From NCBI RefSeq assembly GCF_029633915.1, contig NZ_CP091092.1:1798001-1862000 (forward strand): DNA of 64,000 nt, given 5' to 3'. This DNA comes from Methanomicrobium antiquum (lineage in GTDB: Archaea > Halobacteriota > Methanomicrobia > Methanomicrobiales > Methanomicrobiaceae). How positions within the stretch are numbered: position 1 is the first letter of the stretch; each line of letters opens with the position of its first letter. This document shows, one piece after another, positions 8,643 to 17,297 of this stretch. Below the pieces are notes generated by a model, which did not search any database, was not told where the DNA came from, and saw nothing but the letters and a program-made list of their open reading frames with translations. Position numbers and translations under genes: made by a program.

Positions 8643-9025
8643 TTTCCAGGTCCAGTTACCGAATACATTGTTGTTAAAATCTGTTCGAGCGGAATGAGTA
8701 TTGAATCATCTGATTCAAAAGCATCAGCTAGCATCTTTAAACCATCCTGAATACGTTCAAAATGAACCGGCTGAAGTTCTACGGTTGCATCCCCCGAACG
8801 AATACGCTTGAACCGATCCATTAATCCATTATAACAGGTGTTTAAGACACAATCCGCCAAAAGATAGTCATCTTTAAAATTATACCTTAGAGTGCGGCTG
8901 GTAACCCCATAAGCTGCGGAAAAATAATAGATTTTCTTCTCGATGCTTGCCTCTTTTCTCATAGATACTTCCACGCGCCTTAATTCTGCGATCAGTTCCT
9001 TTTTAAAGAGATCCTCTCTTGCCAT
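8609..9025 (-). CDS. Hypothetical protein, second gene of a winged-helix operon
   Basis: 138 aa, soluble and mostly helical by composition. The N-terminus is charged (MAREDLFKKELIAELRRVEV), and a segment with YGVTSRTLRYNF could be a helix-turn-helix. I do not recognise the family. It starts 15 nt after the stop of the winged-helix gene and is therefore probably co-transcribed from the operator-bearing promoter at 9590-9700. The last 34 nt overlap the convergent membrane-protein gene. Confidence 0.6.
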   Translation of the reverse strand: MAREDLFKKELIAELRRVEVSMRKEASIEKKIYYFSAAYGVTSRTLRYNFKDDYLLADCVLNTCYNGLMDRFKRIRSGDATVELQPVHFERIQDGLKMLADAFESDDSILIPLEQILTTMYSVTGPGNYLREKGLLKL

Positions 9026-9040
9026 AAATACTCCTTTAAC

Positions 9041-9565
9041 TTATTGTATATACTCTGGATCAGGATATCCTGCTCCATATTCATCTGCTGTTGCGTGTGG
9101 AAAGTCCTGAGAATATGGATTGGAGATCCCCATACTGCACATATCTCCTGCTCCCCATGCTGTAGCCGGTTCAGCCACTTCCGGAAGATATGGCCAAACC
9201 GATTCGTTTGAAATTTCTGTTTCTTGTAAACAGGCTCCCATTCCATGTTTTTTCAGATGACCACGGATTTCCTGAATCTGTCCATCACCGAGCATCTGAT
9301 TTATTAATTCATTGTTGATTATCTCAATTGCCCTGACTATTGGGGATGATGTATTAATGGAATATTGAGTTATCTTATCATTGCTAGCATTAAATATGCC
9401 ACGCTCGACAAACTTCTTTACCACCCTTCCGGCAGTAACCCTGTTTACACCTGCCTCTTCAGATAGTTCAGTGACATTGAATTCGATGTCATTAAGCGGC
9501 AACAGAAATTCCAGAAGTCTTAATTCACAGGTATTTCCAAGCACACCTTCAAAGGGACGAGTCAT
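9041..9565 (-). CDS. Winged helix-turn-helix transcriptional regulator
   Basis: 174 aa from ATG at 9565; a TTG at 9589 is an alternative. Residues about 15-65 form a winged helix: FNVTELSEEAGVNRVTAGRV is the recognition region, followed by an ERGIF wing. The C-terminal part is rich in Pro, Ser, Ala and Gly and looks flexible. Similar two-gene units occur in archaeal chromosomes (recalled, not checked). Two palindromes with GTGATA arms lie 50-120 bp upstream and are the natural candidates for autoregulation. Confidence 0.65.
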   Translation of the reverse strand: MTRPFEGVLGNTCELRLLEFLLPLNDIEFNVTELSEEAGVNRVTAGRVVKKFVERGIFNASNDKITQYSINTSSPIVRAIEIINNELINQMLGDGQIQEIRGHLKKHGMGACLQETEISNESVWPYLPEVAEPATAWGAGDMCSMGISNPYSQDFPHATADEYGAGYPDPEYIQ

Positions 9566-9615
9566 AATAATCACATTTTGGGAAATCAATCATTACATTC
9601 AACCACTCTTCAATT

Positions 9616-9637
9616 GTGATAATGTAATTAATATCAC
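9616..9637. promoter_or_regulatory. Palindromic operator 1 (GTGATA-N10-TATCAC)
   Basis: Perfect 6-bp inverted arms GTGATA and TATCAC around a 10-bp AT-rich centre, upstream of the winged-helix gene that ends at 9041. Confidence 0.6.
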
Positions 9638-9664
9638 CACCACCATCACCTCTGTAACGGTGTA

Positions 9665-9684
9665 GTGATAATTTATTTTATCAC
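9665..9684. promoter_or_regulatory. Palindromic operator 2 (GTGATAA-N6-TTATCAC)
   Basis: Perfect 7-bp inverted arms with the same half-site as operator 1. The left ends of the two palindromes are 49 bp apart. Sharing a half-site argues for binding by one dimeric regulator, probably the adjacent winged-helix protein (inference). Confidence 0.6.
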
Positions 9685-9718
9685 ATATGGTAAAAATAGT
9701 TTGCATTGTTCTTAAATG

Positions 9719-10009
9719 TTAGTCAAATGTATCATATGGAATGTAGCCATGATAGCTTAATGCCAATACAACATCTTTAATATTTGAAATATAGAACTTA
9801 TCATCCTTTTTTTTAATAACTGTAATATAACCAGAATTCTTAAGGATTTTAATAGAATCTTTAAATGAGAGGTGATCACGACCTGAAAATTTTTTATTGA
9901 ACAACCCTTTTAATTTTTCAGAATTATATCCCCGGTTAGACCTAACGCTTCTGCTTTTATAGAGTATATTTAAAATGAAAAGGGATTCTTCTGTGAGATC
10001 GCAAACCAT
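9719..10009 (-). CDS. Small DNA-binding-like hypothetical protein
   Basis: 96 aa, basic. The layout (helical N-terminus, a KFSGRDHLSFKDSIKILKNS region, then a GYITVIKKKDDKFYIS hairpin) looks like a winged helix, but I do not recognise a family. It points the same way as the regulator operon and lies just upstream of that operon's promoter. Confidence 0.5.
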   Translation of the reverse strand: MVCDLTEESLFILNILYKSRSVRSNRGYNSEKLKGLFNKKFSGRDHLSFKDSIKILKNSGYITVIKKKDDKFYISNIKDVVLALSYHGYIPYDTFD

Positions 10010-10092
10010 AGGAGTAAATGAAAATATGATTTTATGATATATAAAATTGACATAAAATTAAATAATCTTAAGAACAGAACCCAATTCATCCA

Positions 10093-10338
10093 TCATTGCA
10101 AAAACTTCATTAACACCGCAACAAGACCACCCGCACCGGCCCCGACCCCGGCGGATATCTGCCTCTCCTTGCCCGCCGACTCCGACTTGAAACCCTCAAG
10201 GGCCCGGATTCGATTCTCATGATCTCCGATAGACTCCTTCATCTCCTCAAGGGTTCTGCAGATCCACTTCACGTCCCGGTTCGTCTCGACGATCATGTCC
10301 CGCGTTGTCTTCTCTTCCTTCATTTTGCGTGCTAACAC
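10093..10338 (-). CDS. Small coiled-coil protein with C-terminal membrane segment (XhlA/provirus-like)
   Basis: 81 aa from GTG at 10338, or 76 aa from ATG at 10323; AGGAG lies directly before the GTG. Charged heptads (ETNRDVKWICRTLEEMKESI, then HENRIRALEG) predict a coiled coil, and a Gly/Ala/Val-rich tail could be a single membrane helix. This architecture is common in virus-encoded holin-associated or hemolysin XhlA-like proteins. GC content is well above the surroundings. Confidence 0.5.
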   Translation of the reverse strand: MLARKMKEEKTTRDMIVETNRDVKWICRTLEEMKESIGDHENRIRALEGFKSESAGKERQISAGVGAGAGGLVAVLMKFLQ

Positions 10339-10471
10339 TCCTGCGGATAATTACGAAAGATTCACGGATAAATCAAACTGTATCCGATACAGTCACGCTA
10401 ATTTGCCAAAAGGACGAGTAACTAATTGCCTGTTCCAGTACCCGGGGAAAGGCAGGCAGGAGAAAAAACGA

Positions 10472-10975
10472 ATGGTAGATTTCATCGAAACTTCCAACAC
10501 CAAGTCAGCCACTCGTGAGCTTGCAAACCCCATCGCGGATGTTTCAACCTTTCAGGCGATCATCCAGTCGATAATCGACGACAACCCCTTCGGTTGTACC
10601 GCTTACGTCCAGAATGGTGCATCTCACGCCGGGGTTGAAAAGAACCGCGAGAACTATACTGCAAAGGTCATCTATGAGGACCTTGCAGGCGACAGAGTGG
10701 GCCAGATCTCGGCAAAGGCCCCGACTGCTTCGGCATTCAACACCGTTGCAGCGAGCATCGTTGCCGACACCGACCTTGCAACCGCAATGGGCGGAGATCC
10801 GGTACGCGACACCGAGCATGACTCGTATTCCTGCCAGCTCAAGTGCCATGACGCAAGCAGCGAGATCTACTATGTCACCTTCAGCCGTGACAAGGTAAGA
10901 ATCAGCTCATACCAGGACGACTCAATCATGAACACTGTTGAGACCTGGGCCGATTCAGTTCCCGCTCTTGCCTGA
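10472..10975 (+). CDS. Hypothetical protein in GC-rich patch
   Basis: 167 aa. The start ATG is set by an AGGAG at 10458-10462, about 9 nt upstream. It is soluble, acidic, and without signal peptide or membrane segment. The composition is rich in Ala, Asp, Ser and Thr with one central Cys (NPFGCTAYVQNG) and another pair near QLKCHDAS. I do not recognise the family. GC-rich codon use contrasts with the AT-rich neighbours, and a strong hairpin follows the stop. With the coiled-coil gene at 10093 it looks like cargo from a provirus or plasmid. Confidence 0.55.
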   Translation: MVDFIETSNTKSATRELANPIADVSTFQAIIQSIIDDNPFGCTAYVQNGASHAGVEKNRENYTAKVIYEDLAGDRVGQISAKAPTASAFNTVAASIVADTDLATAMGGDPVRDTEHDSYSCQLKCHDASSEIYYVTFSRDKVRISSYQDDSIMNTVETWADSVPALA

Positions 10976-10990
10976 ACAGACTTTCGAATA

Positions 10991-11030
10991 CCGGGGAGAA
11001 GGAGTCTTTTTTCGACTCCCTTTCCGGGGG
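10991..11030 (+). terminator. Hairpin downstream of the GC-rich hypothetical gene
   Basis: GGAGTC (11001-11006) and GACTCC (11014-11019) form a stem around a T-rich loop, extended by outer CCGG blocks. It begins 15 nt after the stop codon at 10975. Confidence 0.55.
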
Positions 11031-11034
11031 AAAT

Positions 11035-11153
11035 AAGCTTATTTTGCCCTTCTTTTCTACGATTTAGATATACCTAAATTACCCCTATTCACGTACCGGG
11101 GGAAAACTCTGCAATATTGGGTCTTTTTTAAAATAAAACGGCAAAATAAGCTT
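11035..11153. repeat. 14-bp perfect inverted repeat pair
   Basis: AAGCTTATTTTGCC at 11035-11048 and its exact reverse complement GGCAAAATAAGCTT at 11140-11153, 91 bp apart. Possibly the ends of a tiny element or a recombination site; no gene lies between them. Confidence 0.6.
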
Positions 11154-11369
11154 TTCATAGAGCCAAATAAAAAACCGCTATTCCCTTAGACGATGTTTAC
11201 CCCTACCCGGCCTGAGATCGTCGATTCTGAGGCTTCTGTGGGGATGCGAAATTCGGCAATTTGGGCTTTTTTGGGGTTTATAAGTCTTTTCAAGAAATAT
11301 CAGGACAATTGTTCACTTTCGGACTGCATAATAAAAATTGTTATCATAATTCAAAATTAAGAATCAATT

Positions 11370-11594
11370 ATGCTCACACATCAGGAAATCAGAGAAGTAT
11401 TCTATCCGCTGGAATGGATTCTCCGGTTCCTGATAATTACACTCCTCTGTTTCGTTTTATTGCACTTAACAGAGATTCCAGAAAATTACTACTTGCTTAT
11501 GTTTGCATATAGGGCCCTGGTAATTGGCATCCTGATTATGTTTGTCATTCAGGGGTATTGCATTTGGATTTTTTGGAGAAATGAGAGAAGTTGA
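11370..11594 (+). CDS. Small membrane protein
   Basis: 74 aa with two hydrophobic segments (about residues 19-35 and 48-68) and a positively charged end (FWRNERS). No strong ribosome-binding site. Family unknown. Confidence 0.45.
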   Translation: MLTHQEIREVFYPLEWILRFLIITLLCFVLLHLTEIPENYYLLMFAYRALVIGILIMFVIQGYCIWIFWRNERS

Positions 11595-11663
11595 TATTTC
11601 AATTAAAGGAAATATTTTAGATTCAGTTAGACATTTTATTGTTGAGGGAATTATTCATTATTC

Positions 11664-12341
11664 TCATCTGTCGCTAATATATGCTTTATGAACAAAAAGA
11701 ACATCTTCATCTTCATTTATTTCTTCCAACAATCTGATCATTTCTTCATTTGAATTATCAGTAGTATATTTTTTTGTACTTGCAGATCTTGTCTTTTTAA
11801 CCGGTATTCCGGCGTCTTTCATCTCTTCAAAACAATTTTTCTGACTGATAGGACAATTATCAAGGCCCAAGATTATATTATCGCCTCTTTCTTTTTCAAA
11901 AGCGATTATTCCTTCGTCATAGCAATCATAATGATAGTTTAGATACAATCCCCAATTTTCTTTGATTAGTGAGGTGTAATAGTTGTACTTATCCTTGGAA
12001 GAATCTAGATAATAGAGAAATTCTGAGGAACTGTTAAAAATTCTCCACTCGTCATCATAATTACCGAAATATTTGGTCATAATATCATTAATATCTTCAT
12101 TAGAAGTCTCCGAATCAAAAATCAGTGTCGGTTTCCATGAAGCATTTTTTAAGAATGATTGACATTCATCAGTGTATAGCGGTGGATCATAATCTTCTGG
12201 ACAATCACACTCAACCTTTTCATAATATGAACTTTCATTTAAAGGTCTTGTAACATTATTTTCTTCCAGACATCCAGCTGATAATATGAATATCGAAATT
12301 ATCAATCCTAATACGATGATTTTTTTCATAGCTTTTATCAT
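11664..12341 (-). CDS. Secreted lipoprotein, function unknown
   Basis: 225 aa. The N-terminus is a lipoprotein signal with lipobox LSAGC, so the mature protein should be anchored on the outer face of the cytoplasmic membrane. The mature part is acidic with scattered Cys (CDCPEDYDPP, then a later CPISQKNC), which may form disulfides or bind metal. Met5 (12329) is an alternative start. It begins 10 nt after the stop of the polytopic membrane protein gene, so the two are probably an operon. Confidence 0.65.
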   Translation of the reverse strand: MIKAMKKIIVLGLIISIFILSAGCLEENNVTRPLNESSYYEKVECDCPEDYDPPLYTDECQSFLKNASWKPTLIFDSETSNEDINDIMTKYFGNYDDEWRIFNSSSEFLYYLDSSKDKYNYYTSLIKENWGLYLNYHYDCYDEGIIAFEKERGDNIILGLDNCPISQKNCFEEMKDAGIPVKKTRSASTKKYTTDNSNEEMIRLLEEINEDEDVLFVHKAYISDR

Positions 12342-12351
12342 TCTCTGTAAA

Positions 12352-13482
12352 TTACGAATTACAAATTTTTAATTTTCCTTTATGCAGTTTCAATACCGAA
12401 ATCTGATACAGTATTGCTGCAACTGACATACCCAACATAGCATTTGTTACTATCGACAAGGAAGACTGCGGAAGAAGGTCGGGCTGCATGTATATTCCTG
12501 TTGATATATATACCTCAACGATTGCGATTAACACCCCTGCTCCCAAAACAACTCCAAAAACTGTAAGATTAAGCAGAATATCATCCATCTTCGGCATGAA
12601 ATAAGGTAAAGGAGCAAGCATTAAAAGTACCATAAAGACAAGCGGGAAGACCCATATCGGGAAATACTGACCGACATCAGGTCCGATTGCCGCAAGATAC
12701 GAACCGATAAACTCACAAAAGATCCCCATTACTGCCAGAATCGCAACCAAGACAATCCTATTGATCGCGGCCGAAAATTTTACCAACAGGGGTAAGAATA
12801 TAACAGCATAAACTGCAACTGCAGTTTGATATGTAAGAAAAATCACCGTGATGACCATAATAACAGCAAGGATCACATGAAATAACCTTGATTCAATCTG
12901 AGTAAGAATTTCTGATAAAACATAGAAATATCCTAAAATTGCAAATGTGATCGCTATTGATGCAATGAAGGGAGAGGTTGCAGGAAACAGCCAGATTATG
13001 CTGATATTACTGCCCGGTGTCATCATAACCGAGACGAGATACGAATAATATAAAATTGTGGTTGCCATTAGTGTAAATAAAAGAAGCAGACATCTCCATA
13101 GTTTAGTAATTTTTATATCAGGAAGAAGGAGACAAGCAGGAATCAGACTCCCGATAAGAATAGAGATGTATTCCAAGACTCCTGAAAGGTCATTTCTGAA
13201 CACGTACCATGTCCCGTAGGGTCCTCCGGGAATGAAAAGATCAGGGAACCATACTTCCATAAAATTTTGAACAAGCCAGGCACAAACCGAAAATAACAAA
13301 CCGGAGGTTACTAGGATAAAAAACAGGTATTTCCGAGATTTCATTCGTGAAACGAGGATAAATAATCCCACTGCAATCACCGCACCTGCCAAAAAGACAT
13401 CTGCATCAACTACTAAGGACGGGACAGGGACATTTGTAACTTTTAGTTTTCCATCAAATATCCAGTTTACTAGTGAATACAT
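12352..13482 (-). CDS. Polytopic membrane protein, function unknown
   Basis: 376 aa, about ten hydrophobic segments separated by short loops, ending in a basic KLHKGKLKICNS tail. No transporter signature is recognisable. It lies directly upstream of the lipoprotein gene and 72 nt downstream of the C39-like peptidase gene, in the same direction. Confidence 0.6.
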   Translation of the reverse strand: MYSLVNWIFDGKLKVTNVPVPSLVVDADVFLAGAVIAVGLFILVSRMKSRKYLFFILVTSGLLFSVCAWLVQNFMEVWFPDLFIPGGPYGTWYVFRNDLSGVLEYISILIGSLIPACLLLPDIKITKLWRCLLLLFTLMATTILYYSYLVSVMMTPGSNISIIWLFPATSPFIASIAITFAILGYFYVLSEILTQIESRLFHVILAVIMVITVIFLTYQTAVAVYAVIFLPLLVKFSAAINRIVLVAILAVMGIFCEFIGSYLAAIGPDVGQYFPIWVFPLVFMVLLMLAPLPYFMPKMDDILLNLTVFGVVLGAGVLIAIVEVYISTGIYMQPDLLPQSSLSIVTNAMLGMSVAAILYQISVLKLHKGKLKICNS

Positions 13483-13554
13483 ATAATATTGTCTCCATGA
13501 AATTCAATCCATAATAAACATAAACTCTTAAAAAAATAAGGTGATCTCCTGGCC

Positions 13555-14772
13555 TTAAGGCCTAATATACACGGGGTATATAGAATTCCAGTTTCCAAAG
13601 GCGATATACCTTGTATCTGATGTTGACCAGCCGTCATTGATCTCTATGGCATCAAATGAACCATCGGCCCACCCGACAGCCGCAACGGAATGATTGCCAT
13701 ATTCTGTTGAACCACCTATTGCAGTCCCGGCTCCATGCATAGCAAGATGCATTGGACGATCTGCTGTGACCTCAGATTTAACTTCTGAGAAATAGAAACC
13801 CCAGCCATCAGGCTCGGCATCTATGTCATATCCATAATCATCACATACACTTTCGATACCAGGTTCGATATTAGAATCATATGTTCCATCAACAGGGTCT
13901 GTATCCATTGCAGAGTATAAATCAAGAATTAACGTATCTCCATTTGACGGGAAATTAGAATAACCGTTACTTCGCCAATAGGATAAAATCATACCTGAGG
14001 CAGTAGGGGCACATGAATTTGGATAACCTGAAGGTTGATCATAGAGAGGAACCCAGTATATTGTATCAGCTCCGCGAACGGAAGTTGAAACTGTTGCTCC
14101 ACTGCTTACAAGTCCGATGTTTTCATTTACAATCGTCCATTCATCTTCAACCGAAATTGCATCCGATCCTGATTTTACATTAGTCAACGCTGTAGAAGAA
14201 TCATCATTTTTTAGATCTACAACAGCTTCATTAAAGAGATCAACAATAACATCCTGTTTTACATTTTGAAGTGAATTCTCAAATGTATATTGACCATAAT
14301 AAAATGTCGCTCCAAGATAGAGATACTTTACAGAATCCAGTTTACAACCAGCGTCTCCAATGAACTTCTCTGCCGTGAATTGTGCATTTTCTTTTGTTTT
14401 TTCTGGGACAATATCTCCTTTCCCAAATTCCAGGATAGGATAATTATCTTTATTTCCAGAAATCAGGATGAATCCCAAGTAGTTTCCATCTTTTACAACA
14501 GAGAATGAATAAGCGGCAATGTTCCCATTTAGATCATAAAAAGTCAGATCAGATTCAACATTAGCCCCAGTCCATTCAGAAAATCCACTCATACCTTCTG
14601 ATACATCATTGAGATGTAATTGCGCTATCTTTTTAGCATAATCCAATGTTATAGTACTGTTTAGTTGTTCATTCACAGAAGTGCTGGCACTAACAACCGG
14701 AACAAACATCGCCCCGGCGAGTGCAACTATCAATAGCAGGCTCAACGCCCGCATTCCTTCCTTTGCGTTCAT
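13555..14772 (-). CDS. Secreted C39-like (papain-fold) peptidase domain protein
   Basis: 405 aa. The signal peptide ends near VPVVSA. The C-terminal half is a Peptidase_C39_2-type domain: catalytic Cys in SCAPTASGMILSYW, His in GNHSVAAVGW, and a later Asn/Asp in EINDGWS. A mature N-terminal region of about 200 residues is acidic and may act as a propeptide or binding domain. The start is fixed by GGAG 8 nt upstream of the ATG. The first 29 residues and the whole upstream leader are almost identical to those of the gene ending at 16779, although the mature proteins are unrelated. Confidence 0.75.
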   Translation of the reverse strand: MNAKEGMRALSLLLIVALAGAMFVPVVSASTSVNEQLNSTITLDYAKKIAQLHLNDVSEGMSGFSEWTGANVESDLTFYDLNGNIAAYSFSVVKDGNYLGFILISGNKDNYPILEFGKGDIVPEKTKENAQFTAEKFIGDAGCKLDSVKYLYLGATFYYGQYTFENSLQNVKQDVIVDLFNEAVVDLKNDDSSTALTNVKSGSDAISVEDEWTIVNENIGLVSSGATVSTSVRGADTIYWVPLYDQPSGYPNSCAPTASGMILSYWRSNGYSNFPSNGDTLILDLYSAMDTDPVDGTYDSNIEPGIESVCDDYGYDIDAEPDGWGFYFSEVKSEVTADRPMHLAMHGAGTAIGGSTEYGNHSVAAVGWADGSFDAIEINDGWSTSDTRYIAFGNWNSIYPVYIRP

Positions 14773-14990
14773 GTTTTCGTCTCCATTTCTTTTCCCATGG
14801 TCCCGGAGACAGAAAATCCAGAGGTTTCATATATTTTCGAAGCCCTATTACAATTTGCCCCCAGGCATGCAGGAGTCTGACCGTTCCTGATAGTCAGGTT
14901 CAGACCCCCTGCAACATCTCTTCGATGCTACATGGATGACTTTTCGTTCAGTACAATATAAATTCCATAACTCGATCATCGAACTGTTCC
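14773..14990 (-). promoter_or_regulatory. Duplicated promoter/leader cassette, copy A
   Basis: Nearly base-for-base similar to 17298-17507. From upstream to downstream on the minus strand: the motif GATCATCGAACT (on the plus strand at 14974-14985), a TATA-like TTTATATT near 14958, a predicted transcript start near 14934, then a leader of about 160 nt. In the leader, GGGGTCTGA can pair with TCAGACTCC and enclose an inner CCTGA/TCAGG stem. The GGAG ribosome-binding site precedes the ATG at 14772. The length and conservation suggest a functional structured 5' UTR. Confidence 0.6.
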
Positions 14991-15215
14991 AGAATTTTGA
15001 TCTAAACTCTATAAAATAGGCTATTTTAGCAAATTAAAATTTGAAACGTTTATCCAAAAAATACTGTTAATTTACGAAACTGTCACCGTAAGCCAACCAA
15101 ATCCAATTATACTCTCAAAGAGTAAAAAATCAAAGCGGAATACTTACTCACTCTGCAACAGGTCAGGAGTTTATATTAAAATTTGATGTATTGATCTCAT
15201 TCGGATAGGCCATAA

Positions 15216-15330
15216 AGTCCAATGGTTCTATGCCGGGATCGAGCCATTGGGACAAAAGAGTTCCTTCACTGAATAAACTTCCTCGATAAAGGAGAAGATG
15301 GTTATTTCATCATCTTTCTCCTCAATTGTA
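15216..15330. other. Two hairpins in a 400-bp gene-free stretch
   Basis: GTCCAATGG pairs with CCATTGG-GAC around 15217-15251, and GGAGAAGATG pairs with CATCTTTCTCC around 15292-15326, each with one bulged base. They could be terminators or remnants of a leader RNA. I see nothing else between 14991 and 15402. Confidence 0.4.
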
Positions 15331-15402
15331 TGTATTTAGACTGACTTCAGTAGGATTGCTGATAATATTAACCTGGCAGTACTGCATAATTTTTGCCTCA
15401 TA

Positions 15403-15567
15403 TTAACGATTATTGAGTATGAAAAATGCTATAGAGAAGCCGATTGTAGTTCCAAAGGCAACAATCCAGTTCACTTTTCCCTCAATTAAATAACTTAGTC
15501 CAATGATGAGGAGAAAGACAACTATTGCTAATATAATTGAAATCCTGACATCCATCATATTATTCAT
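15403..15567 (-). CDS. 54-residue two-helix membrane protein
   Basis: Small open frame MNNMMDVRISIILAIVVFLL and onward, ending FFILNNR. Two hydrophobic segments (about residues 9-27 and 33-51) are separated by a short charged loop LIEGKVN. The regular hydrophobic pattern and basic/polar ends look like a real protein rather than chance. No family recognised. It lies in the same direction as the neighbouring secreted-protein genes. Confidence 0.5.
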   Translation of the reverse strand: MNNMMDVRISIILAIVVFLLIIGLSYLIEGKVNWIVAFGTTIGFSIAFFILNNR

Positions 15568-15698
15568 AGATCAATCATCTCAGTAATAAGCTTTAACAGT
15601 AGCCCAGTTGTTCACAGGCATGATAATTATTGCTAACTTTTCTTTAGATTTCATTTTTTTTGCGATCCTTGATTGAGTGAAATATTAATTAAAATAAA

Positions 15699-16748
15699 TT
15701 AAACTCCACTTACATTGAGGCCAATCCTGACACTCGGTTCGCTCCACGGCCACTGCCCGATATCCCGGGAAATTCCTTCAGATACCTCCATCTGTTGATA
15801 GGGTGCAGGAACCCACAGTACAAATAACTCATGAACTCCTTCTTCTTCAGGAACTATGATACTGGCAGGGAGTGAGATCTTCTCTCCTGCTTTCAGAGAA
15901 CAGAATATCGTACTGACAGAATCATCGACACGTAATGGTACCTGAACAAAGTCTACGAAGGGAATCAGGGCGAAAGTAACCGGATAATCCTCATCAGCGG
16001 CGGCATTGATCCAATAATCCAGACGTTCGCCAGGGGTTACATCTTCGGTGAACCAGCCTGTCGTCGAACAGGGAGTACGTGTGATCAGCAAACCGTCGTT
16101 TATCGGATAATCGGGGTTGCATGGAACGGAAGAGATTACGGATGAATTTGCGTAAGTTACTGTAGGATAATCCTCAGAATCCACGAATATGCTGAGACGT
16201 TTACTTCCAAGATATGAAAAGTCGGTAGAACGCCTGAAGGATTTTTCTAACGAATGTTCGTATGGCCTCATCACAAGCACAATCTCAACATCATGTTCTC
16301 CACGGGTTAGAGGGTCGATCTCAAAGCGGAAAAAGTCTTCTTCGAAGGGCTCAAGATGAATTGAGTGCAGAATTTCCTTTTTCCTTTCATCTCCAAAAAT
16401 AAAGGGAACCTGTTCGTAATCTGAAAGCAAAAAAACTAAAAAATCATTTTCTGATGTCATCTGGTTGCTAACCCACAAATATGCAGTTAGAGATTGATTC
16501 TCATTAATTGTAGCGCTGTGATGAAGTGAATGATTTGATATGTGTACAGGAGCATCATACAAACCTATACCAAAACTTTCGTCGACTTTGTCCTCGTCAT
16601 AAGTTGTTTCTATAGAATAACTTGAGTCGTTTCCAGTTATCTTCATTGTCCAGTCGTCAATATTATTATCAGATAACAGGACAACAGCCAATAATCCTAT
16701 CGATAGTCCAACAATAGAAATTATTATCAGTTGCGATTTTTTTTTCAT
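15699..16748 (-). CDS. Membrane-anchored extracytoplasmic protein, function unknown
   Basis: 349 aa. A KKK start followed by one hydrophobic segment (about residues 6-25) anchors a large beta-rich extracytoplasmic domain. Two sections of the mature part each contain a sugar-binding-like or immunoglobulin-like strand pattern. No known family. It begins 30 nt after the stop of the short secreted gene at 16779-17297, so co-transcription from leader B is likely. Confidence 0.6.
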   Translation of the reverse strand: MKKKSQLIIISIVGLSIGLLAVVLLSDNNIDDWTMKITGNDSSYSIETTYDEDKVDESFGIGLYDAPVHISNHSLHHSATINENQSLTAYLWVSNQMTSENDFLVFLLSDYEQVPFIFGDERKKEILHSIHLEPFEEDFFRFEIDPLTRGEHDVEIVLVMRPYEHSLEKSFRRSTDFSYLGSKRLSIFVDSEDYPTVTYANSSVISSVPCNPDYPINDGLLITRTPCSTTGWFTEDVTPGERLDYWINAAADEDYPVTFALIPFVDFVQVPLRVDDSVSTIFCSLKAGEKISLPASIIVPEEEGVHELFVLWVPAPYQQMEVSEGISRDIGQWPWSEPSVRIGLNVSGV

Positions 16749-16778
16749 ACTCTCACTAAAAAAGAAAATTAATTTTTT

Positions 16779-17297
16779 TTATTCATTAAACTCATCTTCT
16801 GTCTTGGGGTACCATTGATCGTTATTTGCATAATACTCAAATGTGTGATCTGACTTAGCAAGCCAGTGAGCATACGCTGATCCAGTCGTTTCGTAATTTA
16901 CTTCAGCATCAGCCGACTGATAATTGGTATCTGTTTGATCAGTCTGAAGATCGTCATCCTCCCAGACACGAGCCCTTACTCCAATTGTATCAATATCAAA
17001 AGGATCTCCGGTACCCTGTTCTCTGGATTTGGAATATTGTTCTGAATAGATCTCATCATATATATGCCAGATGTTTGTATAGGCTCTCCATTCATAAGTG
17101 ACAGATTTGGTGCCTAAAAGCGAATTTGATGGCACATTGGAGTACTTAACAAGTTCCATTCCATCAGGGTCTTCTATGATGGCAGATTTTGCCTGATTTG
17201 CTGTATCTACAGCACTAACAACCGGAACAAACATCGCCCCGGCGAGTGCAACTACCAAAAGCAGGCTCAACGCCCGCATTCCTTCCTTTGCGTTCAT
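16779..17297 (-). CDS. Secreted protein sharing its signal peptide with the C39-like peptidase
   Basis: 172 aa from ATG at 17297, the start matching that of the C39-like gene. GGAG lies 8 nt upstream in both. An in-frame ATG 8 codons earlier exists only because this copy has one extra A in the leader. The signal peptide MNAKEGMRALSLLL...VPVVSA is the same as in the other gene apart from one residue. The mature 143 residues are polar, with many Tyr, Asp and Gln, and no recognised domain. Confidence 0.65.
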   Translation of the reverse strand: MNAKEGMRALSLLLVVALAGAMFVPVVSAVDTANQAKSAIIEDPDGMELVKYSNVPSNSLLGTKSVTYEWRAYTNIWHIYDEIYSEQYSKSREQGTGDPFDIDTIGVRARVWEDDDLQTDQTDTNYQSADAEVNYETTGSAYAHWLAKSDHTFEYYANNDQWYPKTEDEFNE

